Assembly (NCBI RefSeq): GCF_041956535.1
Contig: NW_027192202.1
Coordinates: forward strand, 459,474-523,473
Source of the DNA: Calcarisporiella thermophila CBS 279.70
Lineage: Eukaryota > Calcarisporiellomycota
Length of the DNA stretch: 64,000 nucleotides
Direction: 5' to 3'
A model generated the notes under the pieces. It did no database searches and was not told the origin of the DNA. It was given only the letters and a program-made list of their open reading frames with translations. The translations under genes were made by a program, and so were the position numbers. Below, in pieces: positions 10,514 through 24,849 of this stretch. Position 1 is the first letter of the stretch, and every line of letters starts with the position of its first letter.

Positions 10514-13500
10514 ATGCCACCTAAAAGAAGAACGCGAAAAATCCGTGATGATTCTTCAGAAGAAGAAGTCGATGAGCGTGCCAAAATTAAAAAGAGGGAT
10601 ACTTCACCAGAGCCTGCTTTAAATGAATCTCATAAAGAGGAGAATCATCCTGGGGAAACGCAAGACAAGCAAGAGCAGAAAGAAGTACATCATGATGAAT
10701 CGCTTACAAAACCAGCGGATACCCCAACGCAAGATGGCCAATCTACTTCTGAAACTAATGGAAACTTGAATAGAGCATCCTCTAGTATATCTGAACCTCA
10801 AAAAGAAGAAGCTAGGAAACCTCGACTTGTAATCACCAAGATGGTGCTCATTAATTTTAAATCCTACGCCGGAAAACAGGAGATTGGTCCCTTTCATAAG
10901 GTACATAGTGTGAATTAATTTGTGTTTAATAGGCGCTAAATCACGTTTTGTACTTTATGTATTTTTTCTCTAATAGTCTTTCAGCTCAGGTATATTTTAA
11001 ATTATTGCTATGATATATAGATTATTGATTCGATTTCTATCTAATAGTGGTTGGCCCGAATGGTTCCGGAAAATCCAATGTTATTGATGCACTACTTTTT
11101 GTATTCGGATATAGAGCTAGTAAAATGCGACAGGGTAAACTTTCCGAACTTATTCACTCATCTGCTAAACACAAAAATCTTGATATGTGTGGGGTCGAGG
11201 TGCATTTCCAAGAAATATATGATCTTGTAAGTAAATGAGTGATTATTTTTTGAATTTTTTTTCTCAACGAGTGTTGATGCTAATCCTTTTATTCGCTGTT
11301 TGGTAGCCCGGCCCTGATGCATACGAAGTCGTCCCTGATTCTCAATTGATCATATGTCGCCAGGCATACAGAAACAATACCAGCAAATATTTCATTAATA
11401 ATATGAATAGTAATTTCACCACAGTGACGAATCTTCTCCGTGAGCGCGGGATTGATTTGGATCATAAACGATTTCTCATTCTACAGGTAATATACATTCA
11501 TATCATGTTTAATCCTCAGTAAAAGATTATAATACATGTTTACTCTTCATCTTAGGGAGAAGTTGAATCTATATCACAAATGAAACCTAAAGCCCGAGAT
11601 GAGCATGACGAAGGTTTGCTGGAATATCTCGAGGATATTATTGGAACTTCGAAATATAAACAGCCGATTGAAGAAGCGAGCAAGAGTTTGGAAACACTAA
11701 ATGATGAACGTTCTGAGCGCTTGAACAGAGTGATATTCGTGGAAAAGGAGAAGTTGAGTCTTGAGGTATGTTTGGCTCTATTCGACATACATTCAAGGGA
11801 TATACATTAATTTTGTCGTTTATTTTGCCTCACTTTGTAGGCAAAGAAATCTGAAGCTGAAGCATATTTACGCACTGAAAATGAACTCATACGCAAGAAA
11901 TCAATGTTATACCAGCTACATATCTATGAATGCCACAACAATATTGATATTTCAAAGAAGACAGTGGTATTTGAAACTCAATTCTGGAATTGAAAGTTTC
12001 TTTTGCCCATCTGAACTCTTTATTTCATAACTAGGACGAATTAAAGCTGAAACTAGAACAAGAAACAGGAAAACAAAGTCATGTAAAGGACGAACTAAAC
12101 GAGATGGAGGAAAAATACAACAATATTGTTAATGAATATGAGGTAAGCACGATCTCAAGCTGTGGGTTTACATAGCGATATAACTCTATTTTAATTTTTA
12201 GAATCTGGGAAAAGAAACAAACGAGATAATTAAGGAGCTTTCCAAATTTGAACGCTTGGATGTTCAGCTACAAGAAAAGAGGAAGCATTTGAAAGCAAAG
12301 CAAAAGAAGCTGGAGAAATCCCTACAAAGTGTTGGTATTTTTCTATGGCATGCTGAGCTATGACACTGTTTTACCGTTGTTGTTTTCTTAGGATAAACAC
12401 CAACGTTCAGAAAACCAATCCTGGATCAAGAATTACGAGAGTGAACTGGTGAAACAGCGTGGCCGAGTGGTCGAGTTAGAAGCTGCGCTCGAAAAAGAAG
12501 AGAGAGAGCTGGAATTAATCCGAGATAGTTTGAAAGGTATATGTTTGCCGCGGACCTTTCTGTCCATTTATGTGGTTGCTAATGTTAATCCCACAAACAG
12601 AGAAAACCGCAGAGTTTTCTGCTCAGATTGAAGAAAAGCAACGCGAATTAGCTCCATGGAAAGAGAAATTGAATTCGAAACAGTCGCAAATTGATGTCGC
12701 TCAGTCTGAGCTCGATATTCTAAAGGAGAAAGCACTATCAGGTCAGAAGGCGGTAGAGAGTGCTGAGAAAGAAATAGTGGAAATTAGGGACGAGCGGGAA
12801 GCAAAAGTATTATATATCTAAAAACTATCTTGATGTGGCAGGTATATTCATGCAACATTGTTGATCCAATAGGGATTGGAAATAGTTGAAGCGAAAAAGA
12901 ATATTGAGGCAAAACGAAAAGAAATCAAGCATCTTGAAAAAGTGCTAAAGGTAATTTTATTTTGCATCTGAGTTATTAGAAGCTCGAATTGATCTTTTGG
13001 TTCTATCTCCTAGCAAATGCAACAGCAAGACGCTGAACTACGCACTACAGTTTACACTGCTCGTCAAAAAGCAGAGGATGCTAAAGCATCGCTGCAAAAT
13101 TCCCGATCGCGAGGGGCGGTTTTGCAAAACCTATTGCGTCTGCGAGATTCCGGTAGAATCAAGGGAATATATGTACGTATAACGAGAACTATTGGATCGT
13201 TAGCAAGTCCTCCATCACATCTTTAACATAATTTTTTATTCTCAGGGCCGATTAGGCGAGCTGGGTGTTATTGACGACAAGTACGATGTTGCTATTTCCA
13301 CTGCGTGCCCTGCTTTGGACAACATAGTAGTCGAGTCGGTAGAGGCTGGTCAAGCCTGCATCGAGTATTTACGCAAGAACAATCTTGGTCGGGCCGTATT
13401 TATCCTTTTAAATCAATTACCTAAACAAGATCTTTCGAAGATTCCTACACCAGACAATGTTCCGCGTCTGTTCGACCTAGTTACTCCCAAGGAACCTAAG

Positions 13501-15609
13501 TTTGCTCCTGCGTTCTATAGTGTGCTAAAAAATACTCTCGTTGCACGGGACCTTAAGCATGCGAATCAAATTGCTTTCGGCAATAAGCAGCGCTGGCGCG
13601 TGGTCACTCTTGACGGCCAACTAATTGACAAATCTGGAACTATGTCAGGCGGTGGCACCCGAGTGATGCGTGGCTCCATGAGTTCCAAATTTGTCGAAAC
13701 AGAAGCCACAGAAGAAGTCATTTCTCAGTTGGAAAAGGAGCGAGAGGCTCGTGAGAATGAGTGGACCACTTTTCAGCGAAATCAGCGACAGTACGAGTCG
13801 CAGTTGGAGGCGCTAGCGTCGGAAATACCGCAATTAGAGACCAATCTGTCCAAACTGGAGATGGACTTTAAGGCATGTGAAGAGAAATTGGAGGATGCGC
13901 ATAAAAGGGCTAAGGATCTGAAGTAAATACATGCTAAATGACTTTTCTTTGCCCATTGAGTGCCTAATCGCTGTATTTTATTCTGCACTACATAGACAGC
14001 AGAACAAGCCAGACGAAGGAGATAAGATGAGGGTGAAGCATCTTGAAAGAGAGATCGAGAAACTCAAACAGGAGCTTGCAAAGCTTCGAGTTACTCCTCT
14101 CCAGATTGAAGAGCAGATCCGTCAGCTTCAGGACAAAATCCTCCAAATTGGTGGGGTTCGTTTGCGCAGTCAACAGGCCACCGTTGATGCTGTTCGTGAA
14201 CAAATAGAGACAGTGAGTGGGAATATCACAAAGACTCAAGTAGCCAAAAGCAAAGCAGAAAAGGATCTTGCCAAAGCCGAAGCAAATGTGCTGAAGGTCG
14301 AAAAAGAGTTGGAAGAAATGGAGGTTCAGGCAACAGAGCTCGACAAAGATATCGAGGAGAAGTCTAAGGCGGCAAACCGTGTACGAGAGCAGGTAGAGCA
14401 ATCTAAAGAGGCAAGTCTTATTTTGGTTGAGATTTTCAAGTCATATATCCGACGCCTGATCACATTTGACTATGTTCAATAGCTCATGGAGGAGAAAAAA
14501 GAGGTGCTTGAAGAGCTTAAAAAAGAACTTGACGAGCGCACTGAAATTATTAACCAAATCCGCACAGCTGAAGTGGAGATCAAGAATGAGTTGGAAGACC
14601 ATGAGCGCAATCTCGCCGAAAACCAGCGAAAAGCAGCACACTGGAAAGAGCTGTGGTCGAAGCTTTCATTACAGTCCATTGGGTAAATTGTATAATGATA
14701 GAGCCTTAAAGATGAATCGTGGCTAACCTAAATCTTCAGCGACACTGATTCTACAGAGCTTGAGCTGCACGAATTCACACCGGATGAATTGAGGGATATG
14801 GAAGGAAATAAGCAAGCCCTTAAAGGAGAAATTGCAATGTTAGAAGGTGAGTGATCCCCAGCAATCATACTAGTCTTAATATTCTCTAATGCTTCAACCC
14901 GGTCAATTTCAGCCAAAATCCAAAATGCAAAACCCAATCTCTCCGTTCTCGAGGAATATCGCCGCCGCGAAGAGGAGTATCAACAGCGCGCACAGGATCT
15001 CGAGGCGATCACAATGCAACGTGACTCTGCCAAGCGGATCTATGACGAGTATCGCAAACGGCGTTTGGATGAGTTCATGCAGGGCTTCACGATTATTTCA
15101 CAAAAGCTCAAGGAAATGTACCAGCTCATCACTCTTGGAGGCAATGCAGAGCTTGAGCTAGTCGACAGTTTGGACCCGTTCTCCGAGGGAATTATATTCA
15201 GTGTGATGCCACCAAAAAAGAGCTGGAAGCAGATCTCAAACCTCTCGGGAGGCGAAAAGGTAGGAGCTTGAAAGCCCTTTTTGTTCGTGAGGATGACTTC
15301 AGTCTAACTTGTGGTATTCCTTTGTAGACGCTGAGTTCGCTTGCATTGGTGTTTGCACTACACCACTTCAAGCCCACCCCATTGTATGTCATGGACGAGA
15401 TCGATGCCGCGTTGGATTTTCGCAATGTGTCGATTGTTGCTAATTACATAAAGGAGCGAACCCGTAACGCGCAATTCATTATTATCAGCTTGAGGAACAA
15501 CATGTTTGAGTTGGCGGACCGTCTCGTTGGAATCTACAAGACGGATGGGTGTACCAAATCGGTGGCGATTAACCCTTCACGAATTACCATCCCAACTGTG
15601 GAGTCATGA
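10514..15609 (+). CDS. SMC4: Condensin subunit SMC4
   Basis: Core ATPase of condensin, which pairs with SMC2 to compact chromosomes. Proposed exons: 10514-10900, 10977-10989, 11048-11226, 11307-11486, 11556-11765, 11841-11966, 12035-12142, 12202-12330, 12392-12536, 12601-12806, 12873-12950, 13014-13172, 13246-13922, 13996-14410, 14483-14682, 14740-14846, 14913-15259, 15328-15609. The sum is in frame and gives about 1315 residues, normal for SMC4. After an acidic/basic disordered N-terminus come the Walker [10 protein letters not shown] (about 135-143), coiled coil, hinge (about 645-820, with [13 protein letters not shown]), second coiled coil, signature LSGGEK (about 1217-1222) and Walker [11 protein letters not shown]. 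The C-terminal [19 protein letters not shown] block is typical of SMC4 rather than other SMCs. Oddities: a 13-nt exon 2 next to Walker A, and a likely GC-AG intron after 14410. A start nine bases upstream (10505) is also possible. Confidence 0.96.
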
Positions 15610-16225
15610 TATTTGTTTGTCTGTATTTAGATTTACTTATAGAAAAGGAGGAGAAGAGAGGACGATCCTGGGCTCTCTCCCATGTAGTCCTTCTTTCTTT
15701 TTTTCTGAATATTTGTACCCGCTTTAGGTAAAATATTATATAGTCTCCTGTAGTTTTATATCGATGGTTTCTGTTTTGCCCTATTAAATTCGCTTTCTAT
15801 GTCCAAGCGTCTAATAGGCACTATGACTGATGCAATGATCAGCATTAATATAGAAAAGGACATTAACCCTTTATTGATATGATTACAGAACAACTTCAAA
15901 GAAAAATCATTTTTTACCATTTCAAAGAGACAATGAAGGGGAAAAAGCTTATAAATGTGCCTTAAAAAGAAAAGAGAAAAGAAATTTTTTTTCAATATTT
16001 CATATATATAATATAAATCCATTAACAAGAAAAATAGTATAAAAACCAAAACGAGGTTATAATAAAAATTAGAAAACGAATCTTTTCAAACCGACAAAAA
16101 AAAAAGAATAAAATAAACTGATTTTTCCCTCAACACTACTGCAGCCTCACCATCTTATTCTTCTTTTCCCCCTTCCTATCTCTCTTCTCCTACTTCTCGC
16201 CGACCCACGCTGGATTTCAATATCG
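15610..16225. other. Convergent 3' spacer
   Basis: AT-rich spacer between the ends of SMC4 (+) and the CCCH gene (-). No coding signal. It should contain both 3' UTRs. The pyrimidine-rich segment at 16120-16200 lies just beyond the CCCH stop on its strand. Confidence 0.5.
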
Positions 16226-18014
16226 TTACTGATCGGCAGTCGACCCCGCAGCCCCTAGTCTCGAAGCCGCCAATGAAATTGATGACGACCTCGAAAGGGT
16301 AATATTAGTCGTCGGCGCTACCCCTGCATTCGACGCATCCGCAGTGGAATGTCCCTCTCTTCCTCCCTCCACCTCTTCCTCTTCCATGAAGAATTGCACA
16401 TCATCCTCAGGCGGTAGTGATGAAGGATCGGGGACCCGTCCTTGCATCATTCGTGGATGATATGAATCTCCACCATTGAGTGCAGAGGCCATTCCCCCTC
16501 CTGCACCTGCGCTTTCAGTCGAAGCGCTATACGATGAGCGCCACGATTGGCCTCCAGGTGGTGGTATAGCAATTGCACCAGCAGTCGATGGTGATGCATA
16601 ACCTCTAGTAGTTAAATATCGATCCTCCATCTCCAGCGGACCCAAACTCTTTGCAATTTGGCCGAAATTATAGAAAGCATCTGTAGCATCTTGTGGCTCA
16701 GGGGGTATAACTTGCCGCGGCAACCGGCTAGGCGTAGGGTGTCGCGGGAATCCTTGCGCAATACCTAGACTCACTCCGTTCGGTAGTGATCGCCCAGTCA
16801 TCGCAGGGTGAATATGTGAGGGATCGGTGCGTGCATCGTAAAGTCCATTGAAAGTTGAATCTTGCGGGGGCGTCATTCGTACACTACCACCACTGATCGA
16901 TAACTGTCGTTCTCTCAGGCGGCGGCGCTCAAGCTCCGTCGGCGTCAACAGGTCATTGAGCGAAGAAGGGATTAGCTCCTCCTCACCATCGAAAACTCCT
17001 CCACTATCTTCATCGAGGTCCCCTCCAAATGCAAATTCACCCGGAACCCCGCGATCCTCGGGAATGCTTTGCAAACGGAAACTGTGTGGAGTTGAGCCCA
17101 TGGAAGCCACATCACTGTCGTGCTGTGACATCAACCAAGGATTACGTGTATGGAATGAGTTTGAGGGGGGATTGAGGTCAGATGCATGGGGCGAAAATCG
17201 GAAAATATCAGGGAGGGAGCGTTGTCGAACAGCCGGGGGCGCCTTTAGATGATTCAGCGTCGGGGAGGCATTTGCCCAACCACCGAGTGATGAAGATATC
17301 GGTAGACGGCGCTCCTCATTTCCACCACCTCCTCCACCACCAGAGGATATTCCAGCGTATTGCTTAAATGAATTGGTAAGACTGCTGACCGGTGAGAAGT
17401 CGCCCTGCTGCTTCGATATTGCAGAGGGGATCATTCGGGCGAAGGACGATGGGCCTTGTGGGGATCCAGAATCTGTCATCAGACGTTGCCTAGGAACCGA
17501 GGTTGGAGACGATCTGTTTTCTAATCCCTGTTGCTGTTGTTGCTGTTGTTGCAGACGGGCCACTGTCAAGGGCGGGAAGTCGGATTGAGAGCGATTGCGT
17601 CCTCCCATGAGTTTGGCATTAGGAAGAGTGGTGTGTGGGAGGGCACACTTGTTCCCGAAGCGACAGTTTCCCTTCAAGAAATATTTACATACATAGTTGT
17701 CATTAAGCGGATCCTTACTATGAGAAAAGACACAGTTTTTTCCAGCTGTGCAAGCGCCATTCTTGAAGAATTTGCAAGGAATGTGGGCAAGATTGCTGTC
17801 TGAAATAAGAACAAGACGAAGGATAAACAATTAGAATATGACACGAGAAGAGCGAATAATAATTTATCAAGATAAAAAAATGAGCATGTAGATTAGTAAA
17901 CGTACTTTTGTTCTGGGCACTTGCTGGTTTTGAAGGCGGGCTTTCTCCACCTGTTGAGTTACTGTGTTTGTGAGTACGCCGCTGTTGATTAGGAACGGCG
18001 GTGGGTTGGGTCAT
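16226..18014 (-). CDS. CCCH zinc-finger protein (Lee1/Cps3-like)
   Basis: Exons 18014-17906 and 17799-16226 (106-nt intron) encode about 560 residues. The short first exon is polar. Exon 2 opens with two adjacent CCCH fingers: CKFFKNGACTAGKNCVFSH and CKYFLKGNCRFGNKCALPH. This spacing is typical of fungal Lee1/Cps3-type proteins, which I take to bind RNA; that role is inferred from the family. The remainder is predicted disordered and rich in Ser, Pro, Gly and Gln, with an eight-residue poly-Gln run, a Gly run and an acidic EEEEVEGGREG segment near the end. Met at 17830 would start inside the intron and is rejected because the spliced first exon carries a better context and the intron has good borders. 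Confidence 0.8.
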
Positions 18015-20148
18015 GACGGGTGAATGAAATATTTCTTGGGGACAGATCCGACGGAAAAGAAAAAGGAGGCTAAAGAGTTTTAGTCAATCACGCGACGTCC
18101 TGTGTTTATGAGAAATCTAAAATAATCATAAATAGGCAAAGTATAAAAAAAAAAAATAAGAGTTATTTCATGTTGAATGATACTTTCGAAAGTAAATAAG
18201 AAAAAAGATAGAAGAAAATCAAACAGTAAACTTGATAGAAGAGGAAGATTAAAGGAAGCTCTATCCCCAGTCTATCATCTCATTCGGAGAAGTTAATCCA
18301 GCAACTTACTTAACGAAAACTTTCGGTGGCGTGAAAGCAATCCAGTTGGGTAATTTGCGAGTAAAATACAAGGGGAGTACTCGGACTGAAGAGTGGAAAG
18401 CGGTGCCTTCTATGTATTCTCACACTCGAATAGCCACTTCACATACACATACAGAAAGCACAGGAGAGCAGAACAGAAAGAGAGTGAAAAAGTCAACCTT
18501 GCTGAAAAATGATGTGACGTGATTATCTAACCTAACCTAATTTGTATGCCATGTTGAGCTTTGAAACTTGGATGCTTTTTCAAATCACACACTGTCATCA
18601 TTATTGCCTCTGCCACCCTGTCTCCCAGTCACTCCACATTTATTAGAATGGAACTTTGCTGCTACTTTTTTTTTCTATTTAGTCTGAGAAATTTTTTGAG
18701 TTTTAATTGCTCCATTTTCTGATTTCAGCAGACACCCAATGCACAGAATCTGGATGAGCTCATCAGATGCCCTAAACAATCAATCAAATCTGATTTCTTT
18801 CTGTCCATCCCATTCTAGTAACAGCAAAGGTGATGTTTGCAGATTGCCGTACATCTTGAAATATTCGCGCTGATAATTGTGTGCGCGTCACATTAACTCT
18901 ATAGCAGAGGGATGCTCCATTAAAAGCAAGGAGCTTAGTACGCTCGCAATTCAATCTTGACCAAGAGCACGTTGCTTCAATCGTTAATGAAAAATTGGAT
19001 TTAATTTGCCCAAGTTCCCTCTACCTAATCCAGTTACAATTAAACAGGACCTAGACTGGTCACACATGAACCCTTCCTATAGGATCGCGTCCATTGGTAA
19101 AGACTCCCATGATTTTCTATCAATAGCTCTGGTATCAAGGCATTTTCACACACCAAATATTTGGAAACCATGACCTTTGTTTCCATCCATCAAACTTGAA
19201 TCAAAAATGCTAATTCCAATAGAGCAGTCGTAATGCTCCATTGTGTCACCATTTCTGTAATTGCATTAGAGATTTGCACTTGAAAATTTAGCGAGCTCTA
19301 ATTCCCAACTTCCATTTTTAATTACCAGTTTGACATTACACAACCCATCGGATTGCTCAACTCCATGGATTGTGGAGGTAGTGATAGTTGGTGAAGGAAG
19401 AATAACAAATATATTACCAAATAGAATCACACTAGGGTGTGTCAAAAATCTACTTCATCAAGCTCAATATTTGAAATTCAAGGTTCGTTATAACCACAAT
19501 GAAAAAGTTAAATTTACCTGCTATTAGTTTATATGCTCTACCCCACTGCTCTATTAAATCTACTTTTACGTACCAAATCCCATCGGCTGAAAGGAAACAG
19601 AATTCACTTATAACAGATTTAACTCTTTCCGAGCTGGGCTCTACCTCAAAACTTATCATATTAATCGCTAAATAAGATGTAAACAAGAGCATTCGCTTTT
19701 CAACAGAATAGTTGGCCAATATCTTTCCACTCGCTGTTGTGTCGAGTAGGCTTTTATTTGATAAAATCAAAACACGTTTATATCGTTTTCTACTATAATA
19801 TTTTAACAAATACTCTCTCAATAACAAATAAAAATTACTAGAAGTTATTACTAAGTATTACTAAAAGTTACTAACTATCACATATGAACCCGTGTATTAT
19901 TTTGTATCTAGCTGTGCATATTTTTGGTTTATTTCCAAATACAAGCATACCCTATTTATCAGTGGAAAAAGACAATAAATATTATTGCACTATTTAAATG
20001 TGAGATTTTAAGTTAAAATATGAAAATATTGCACCGAAAATTGAGAAAATGGAGAAATTCATAAGAGATAGGAGAAAGACAATAAGCAGAAATAAGCGAA
20101 GTAAAAAGAAAAAGTAAGGGGTAAATAGAGGATATAGAGTGTGTCCCT
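18015..20148. other. Gene-poor gap
   Basis: About 2.1 kb, AT-rich. The left end is the promoter and 5' leader of the CCCH gene and contains a TGACGTG box at 18515-18521. A telomere-like tract CTAACCTAACCTAA lies at 18527-18540. A 125-codon open frame on the minus strand at 19827-19450 has no recognisable domain or clear coding bias and is not called. Confidence 0.45.
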
Positions 20149-21611
<1,463 letters not shown>

Positions 21612-22537
21612 TTTGGTGGGAAAGTAGGATGAATTGGTATTTGTTTGTTTGATTTGTGCGAAAAAAAAAATACGATGCTAAGCAGTCCAATTTAAAACGA
21701 TCGAAACTAAGAGTCAACGTCCAGTCAGAACAGCACAAACAAAAAATTACAAATACTTCATTATTAATCGTGGGAGAATGGAGGGGTTCTAAATTCCTCA
21801 TCTCCCCAACGATGGCGTCAGAATTTTTTCTTAGAACCTTCTTTGGTATTGACATAAATAATTTTTCCTTACTACTGCCACCTATTGGTGAGCATTCACC
21901 GGAGTGGTTCAGTCAACGGTTTTATCCATGGATTGTTGGAATGCAGCTTAGGCCTCGTGTTGGGAGATCTTGCTGCCTTGGTTTTGCTCTCTTGGTTTTG
22001 CTCCCTTGGTTGCTCCCATCAGCAACGTTAGTTTAGGTTTAGGTTAGAGTAGGTTAGAGCTGTCGATGACGCGATAATGCTTTGCATCTGCTTGCCCTCT
22101 TATGTTCATGCTTACTAGGTGGATCACTTAATAGGTTCACAAGCTCACTTAATCGGCCGCCTCACTGCTAAGCTTATTCATCGGTGCATATTTATTCCAG
22201 CCCCGTCCCCCTATCGGTACACGTTGCTTGACAGAAAAGCAATGCCATAAAAACACATGGTGTGCATACCCTTAAATAGAAGCGAAGCCTGATTAATACC
22301 TCTGACTCTACATAATGACGAAATCAAGGGCAATTTGACATGTCAAATTAACCCTTAAGCTCTTGACGACCATACGTCACCAAACCTCAAACTCTTGAAG
22401 CGCCAAATTTCTTTTAAGAGAAGTGGGTGGCAAACGGACATAGGGAATAAAAGGTGTTGATCGCGTTTATTTAACTGCTATGAGATTCTCTTTAGAGATT
22501 GAAGCGAACATAGCTTATTTTAAATAAATAATTCACC
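21612..22537. promoter_or_regulatory. Divergent spacer with telomere-like tract
   Basis: About 0.9 kb between the CYS3-type gene (-) and the 22538 gene (+); no coding signal. An irregular TTAGGTTTAGGTTAG-like tract occupies about 22029-22060. An ACGTCA box lies at 22374-22379, about 160 bp before the rightward start. A short inverted match TTGACATGTCAA is at about 22335-22346. Confidence 0.4.
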
Positions 22538-23230
22538 ATGAGTAATACGACAAATTCCAGTGCCCATTCACATATGCACAAAACCTCCTTGCCTTCAGGA
22601 GCTCCAGTAGGCTCGCAGACTGATTCTACATGCTTTGACGTTGATTTTGCTATCAATGCCCCTTCATCTGTGCGAAGAAAGGATCAGGCCCATGGCGCTA
22701 CTGAGACTTCTGAGCAATCTACTCCCGGACAGGCTACCTCTTCACAAAACACTCCTAGTTCACTTCCTGAACCTAATGCTAGCCAGAATACCGACGCAAA
22801 AAACCAGAATATAGAGCAGAGACATCAATCCATAGACAACGATCAGAACCCGATCGCTCCTAAAGGGAAACCAACTCCCGAGTCTGAAAATCCACTCACC
22901 ACATCGACCGGAGATAAGTCTGAAATGGAACAACTCAATGATCCTGAACAGCTTAAGCACGTTCCATCCGAAATAGCTAGAGATCCCCATGCATTTGCCC
23001 TTGAGATGGAGAAGCATGCAATTGAGGCCGCCAAGTTGGCTGGCTTGCTCTCCCAGGATGTATCCAGCCCTAGCGATCTACATAAATCTCAAGCAACTCA
23101 AGAAGAACTCGAAAAGGCCATGCGCGCACCAGATTTATTCGAGGAGAAGGAGAACGAAGAGAAGGATGAGGTGGACAAGCTGATGGAAGCACAGGGCACG
23201 AAACCTACCGCTGCTAATAAGGAGCCTTGA
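22538..23230 (+). CDS. Disordered protein of unknown function
   Basis: A single open frame of 230 residues with normal codon use for the region. The first ~140 residues are rich in Ser, Thr, Asn, Gln and Pro and look disordered. A more regular helical, charged C-terminal part runs from about 145 (PSEIARDPHAFALEMEKHAI) through an Ala/Leu-rich segment to an EKENEEKDEVDKLMEAQG acidic helix. I do not recognise the family. No signal peptide or membrane segment is visible. It faces the XAP5 gene tail-to-tail at about 200 bp. Confidence 0.6.
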   Translation: MSNTTNSSAHSHMHKTSLPSGAPVGSQTDSTCFDVDFAINAPSSVRRKDQAHGATETSEQSTPGQATSSQNTPSSLPEPNASQNTDAKNQNIEQRHQSIDNDQNPIAPKGKPTPESENPLTTSTGDKSEMEQLNDPEQLKHVPSEIARDPHAFALEMEKHAIEAAKLAGLLSQDVSSPSDLHKSQATQEELEKAMRAPDLFEEKENEEKDEVDKLMEAQGTKPTAANKEP

Positions 23231-23429
23231 GCTTAGTGTTTTTCAAAAGCATTTTTGTATATAAGACAGTAAATTATTTTGTATAACCCCCATTGTCTAA
23301 GTTATATAAAGGCGCCGTGTTCTAACATCCAACATGTTCGAAAAGAAAAACTAACATTTCACAAGAAAATTTCAGATTGAAAGCAATGAAAATATGTAAA
23401 AGAGAGGAGAAGGTGTATTGAGTCGATTG

Positions 23430-24849
23430 TTATAGGGGCTTCTTATCTTTGATGGTGTAGGAGCCATACTAAACATGAAATATGAAGTGACGTTAGGAAA
23501 GAAACTCAATCAGCATTAAATAGAATGAACTCACGTCTTTCTTAGGATCATAGACTTCCCATCGGCTCGCGGGGAAAATATGCTTGTTTTTCTCATACCA
23601 TGCTCGCTCAACGACTTTGCCTGCATGTGACTGTTTAGATAGGGGGGGAAAATGAGCTATAGACATTGACTCAAATGATTGAAGATGTATAAGCAACGCA
23701 CCTCATCTTTCTCAACCGTGGCATCGTGGGTCAATCTAATGTCCTCATGCACATCGAAGTTGAAGAGAGGACCCGATTTGCCGCGTGCTTTGTTGATAAT
23801 AAAATCATAGAAAGTGTAATGCTATCGGAGGCAATAATAAAAGTGAGCTGTTAAATCGACTGAAAACCAAAAATAATATAGCCAAAACGATAATATATTT
23901 ACGTGTGGAATTATCAAATCTTCCTTCACATATAGAAGGTTATCAACATGCACGCCTCGAAGCTCACTAAATTGTTGCCGACACCTCTCCAGAAAGTGTG
24001 CAATTGTATCGCCTTTGACACACTATTTGCAAATGATTACCGGTATTTAGCAGAATGAATCATTAGAAAGTGCACTTAAGATAACTCACCTCGACTTGTT
24101 TTCGATGTCCTGATCCATCCCAGTAGCTATAAGTGATGACTATTTTTTCCTCTAATGCAAAAAATACTATTAGTAAACTGATTGGTGTACCAACTAGTTG
24201 TACCAAAAGGAATATCTCACTCTTCATCTCTTCTTGCTTTTGTATCCATTCCTGTCTCAACTTCTCTCGTTCCATCCGTTCTATTTCATCACGCTCATGA
24301 TCAGGAAGAAAGCTAGTGTCAACAGACGGGTCTTTGCCAAATTTTGATCTCTTTTTTGCTGGTTCCGGTGAATCGCCGTCTATCTCTTCATTATTTGCAA
24401 TTGACTCCTCTTCTTGCCCTTCCCCATCCATGTCGAAGGATAAAGTGGCTTTCTCACGCTTCTTTTTTTTCTTTTTTGCGATTTTATCCTCCCTGTATTA
24501 ATTGAATTGTTAGAACACTCTATGGGAAGGCGGAGAAAAAATTGCCAACAAATCGCAGAAGGACTCACTTTCTTAAAAGGGTTTTTGCTGCTTCACGTCT
24601 CCTTGCCTCCTCAATATCTCCTCGGATCTTTCGGAAATCCTCGAGATCAACAAGACCATAAGTGGATTGTTTAAGTTCATCCTCAAAGTCATTGGTTTGC
24701 GAGATGAACTTCTCCGATCCAATTTGAACTTGGTTATCTTTTGCGATTTTCTGTCGTTGCCGCTCGAATTCCTCCAACATTTTTTCGCGTGCCTTCTCAA
24801 GCGCCTGCTGGCGTGCACCCTCTTTGTTACCGCCTTTATATTCTGCCAT
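23430..24849 (-). CDS. FAM50: XAP5/FAM50 family nuclear protein
   Basis: XAP5 proteins are conserved nuclear factors linked to spliceosome or chromatin function. Met at 24849 starts a helical, charged segment ([20 protein letters not shown]); exon 1 ends at 24569. The next exon carries a Lys-rich KKKKKREK tract and an acidic linker. The C-terminal XAP5 domain, spread over several short exons, reads [90 protein letters not shown] and [15 protein letters not shown], almost the family consensus. It ends [12 protein letters not shown] at a TAA at 23430. It diverges from the PPR gene over about 360 bp. Inner exon borders were placed by eye. Confidence 0.93.

Noticed and set aside
19450-19827. 125-codon minus-strand frame
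   Set aside because: No domain and an AT-rich composition; cannot be separated from chance.
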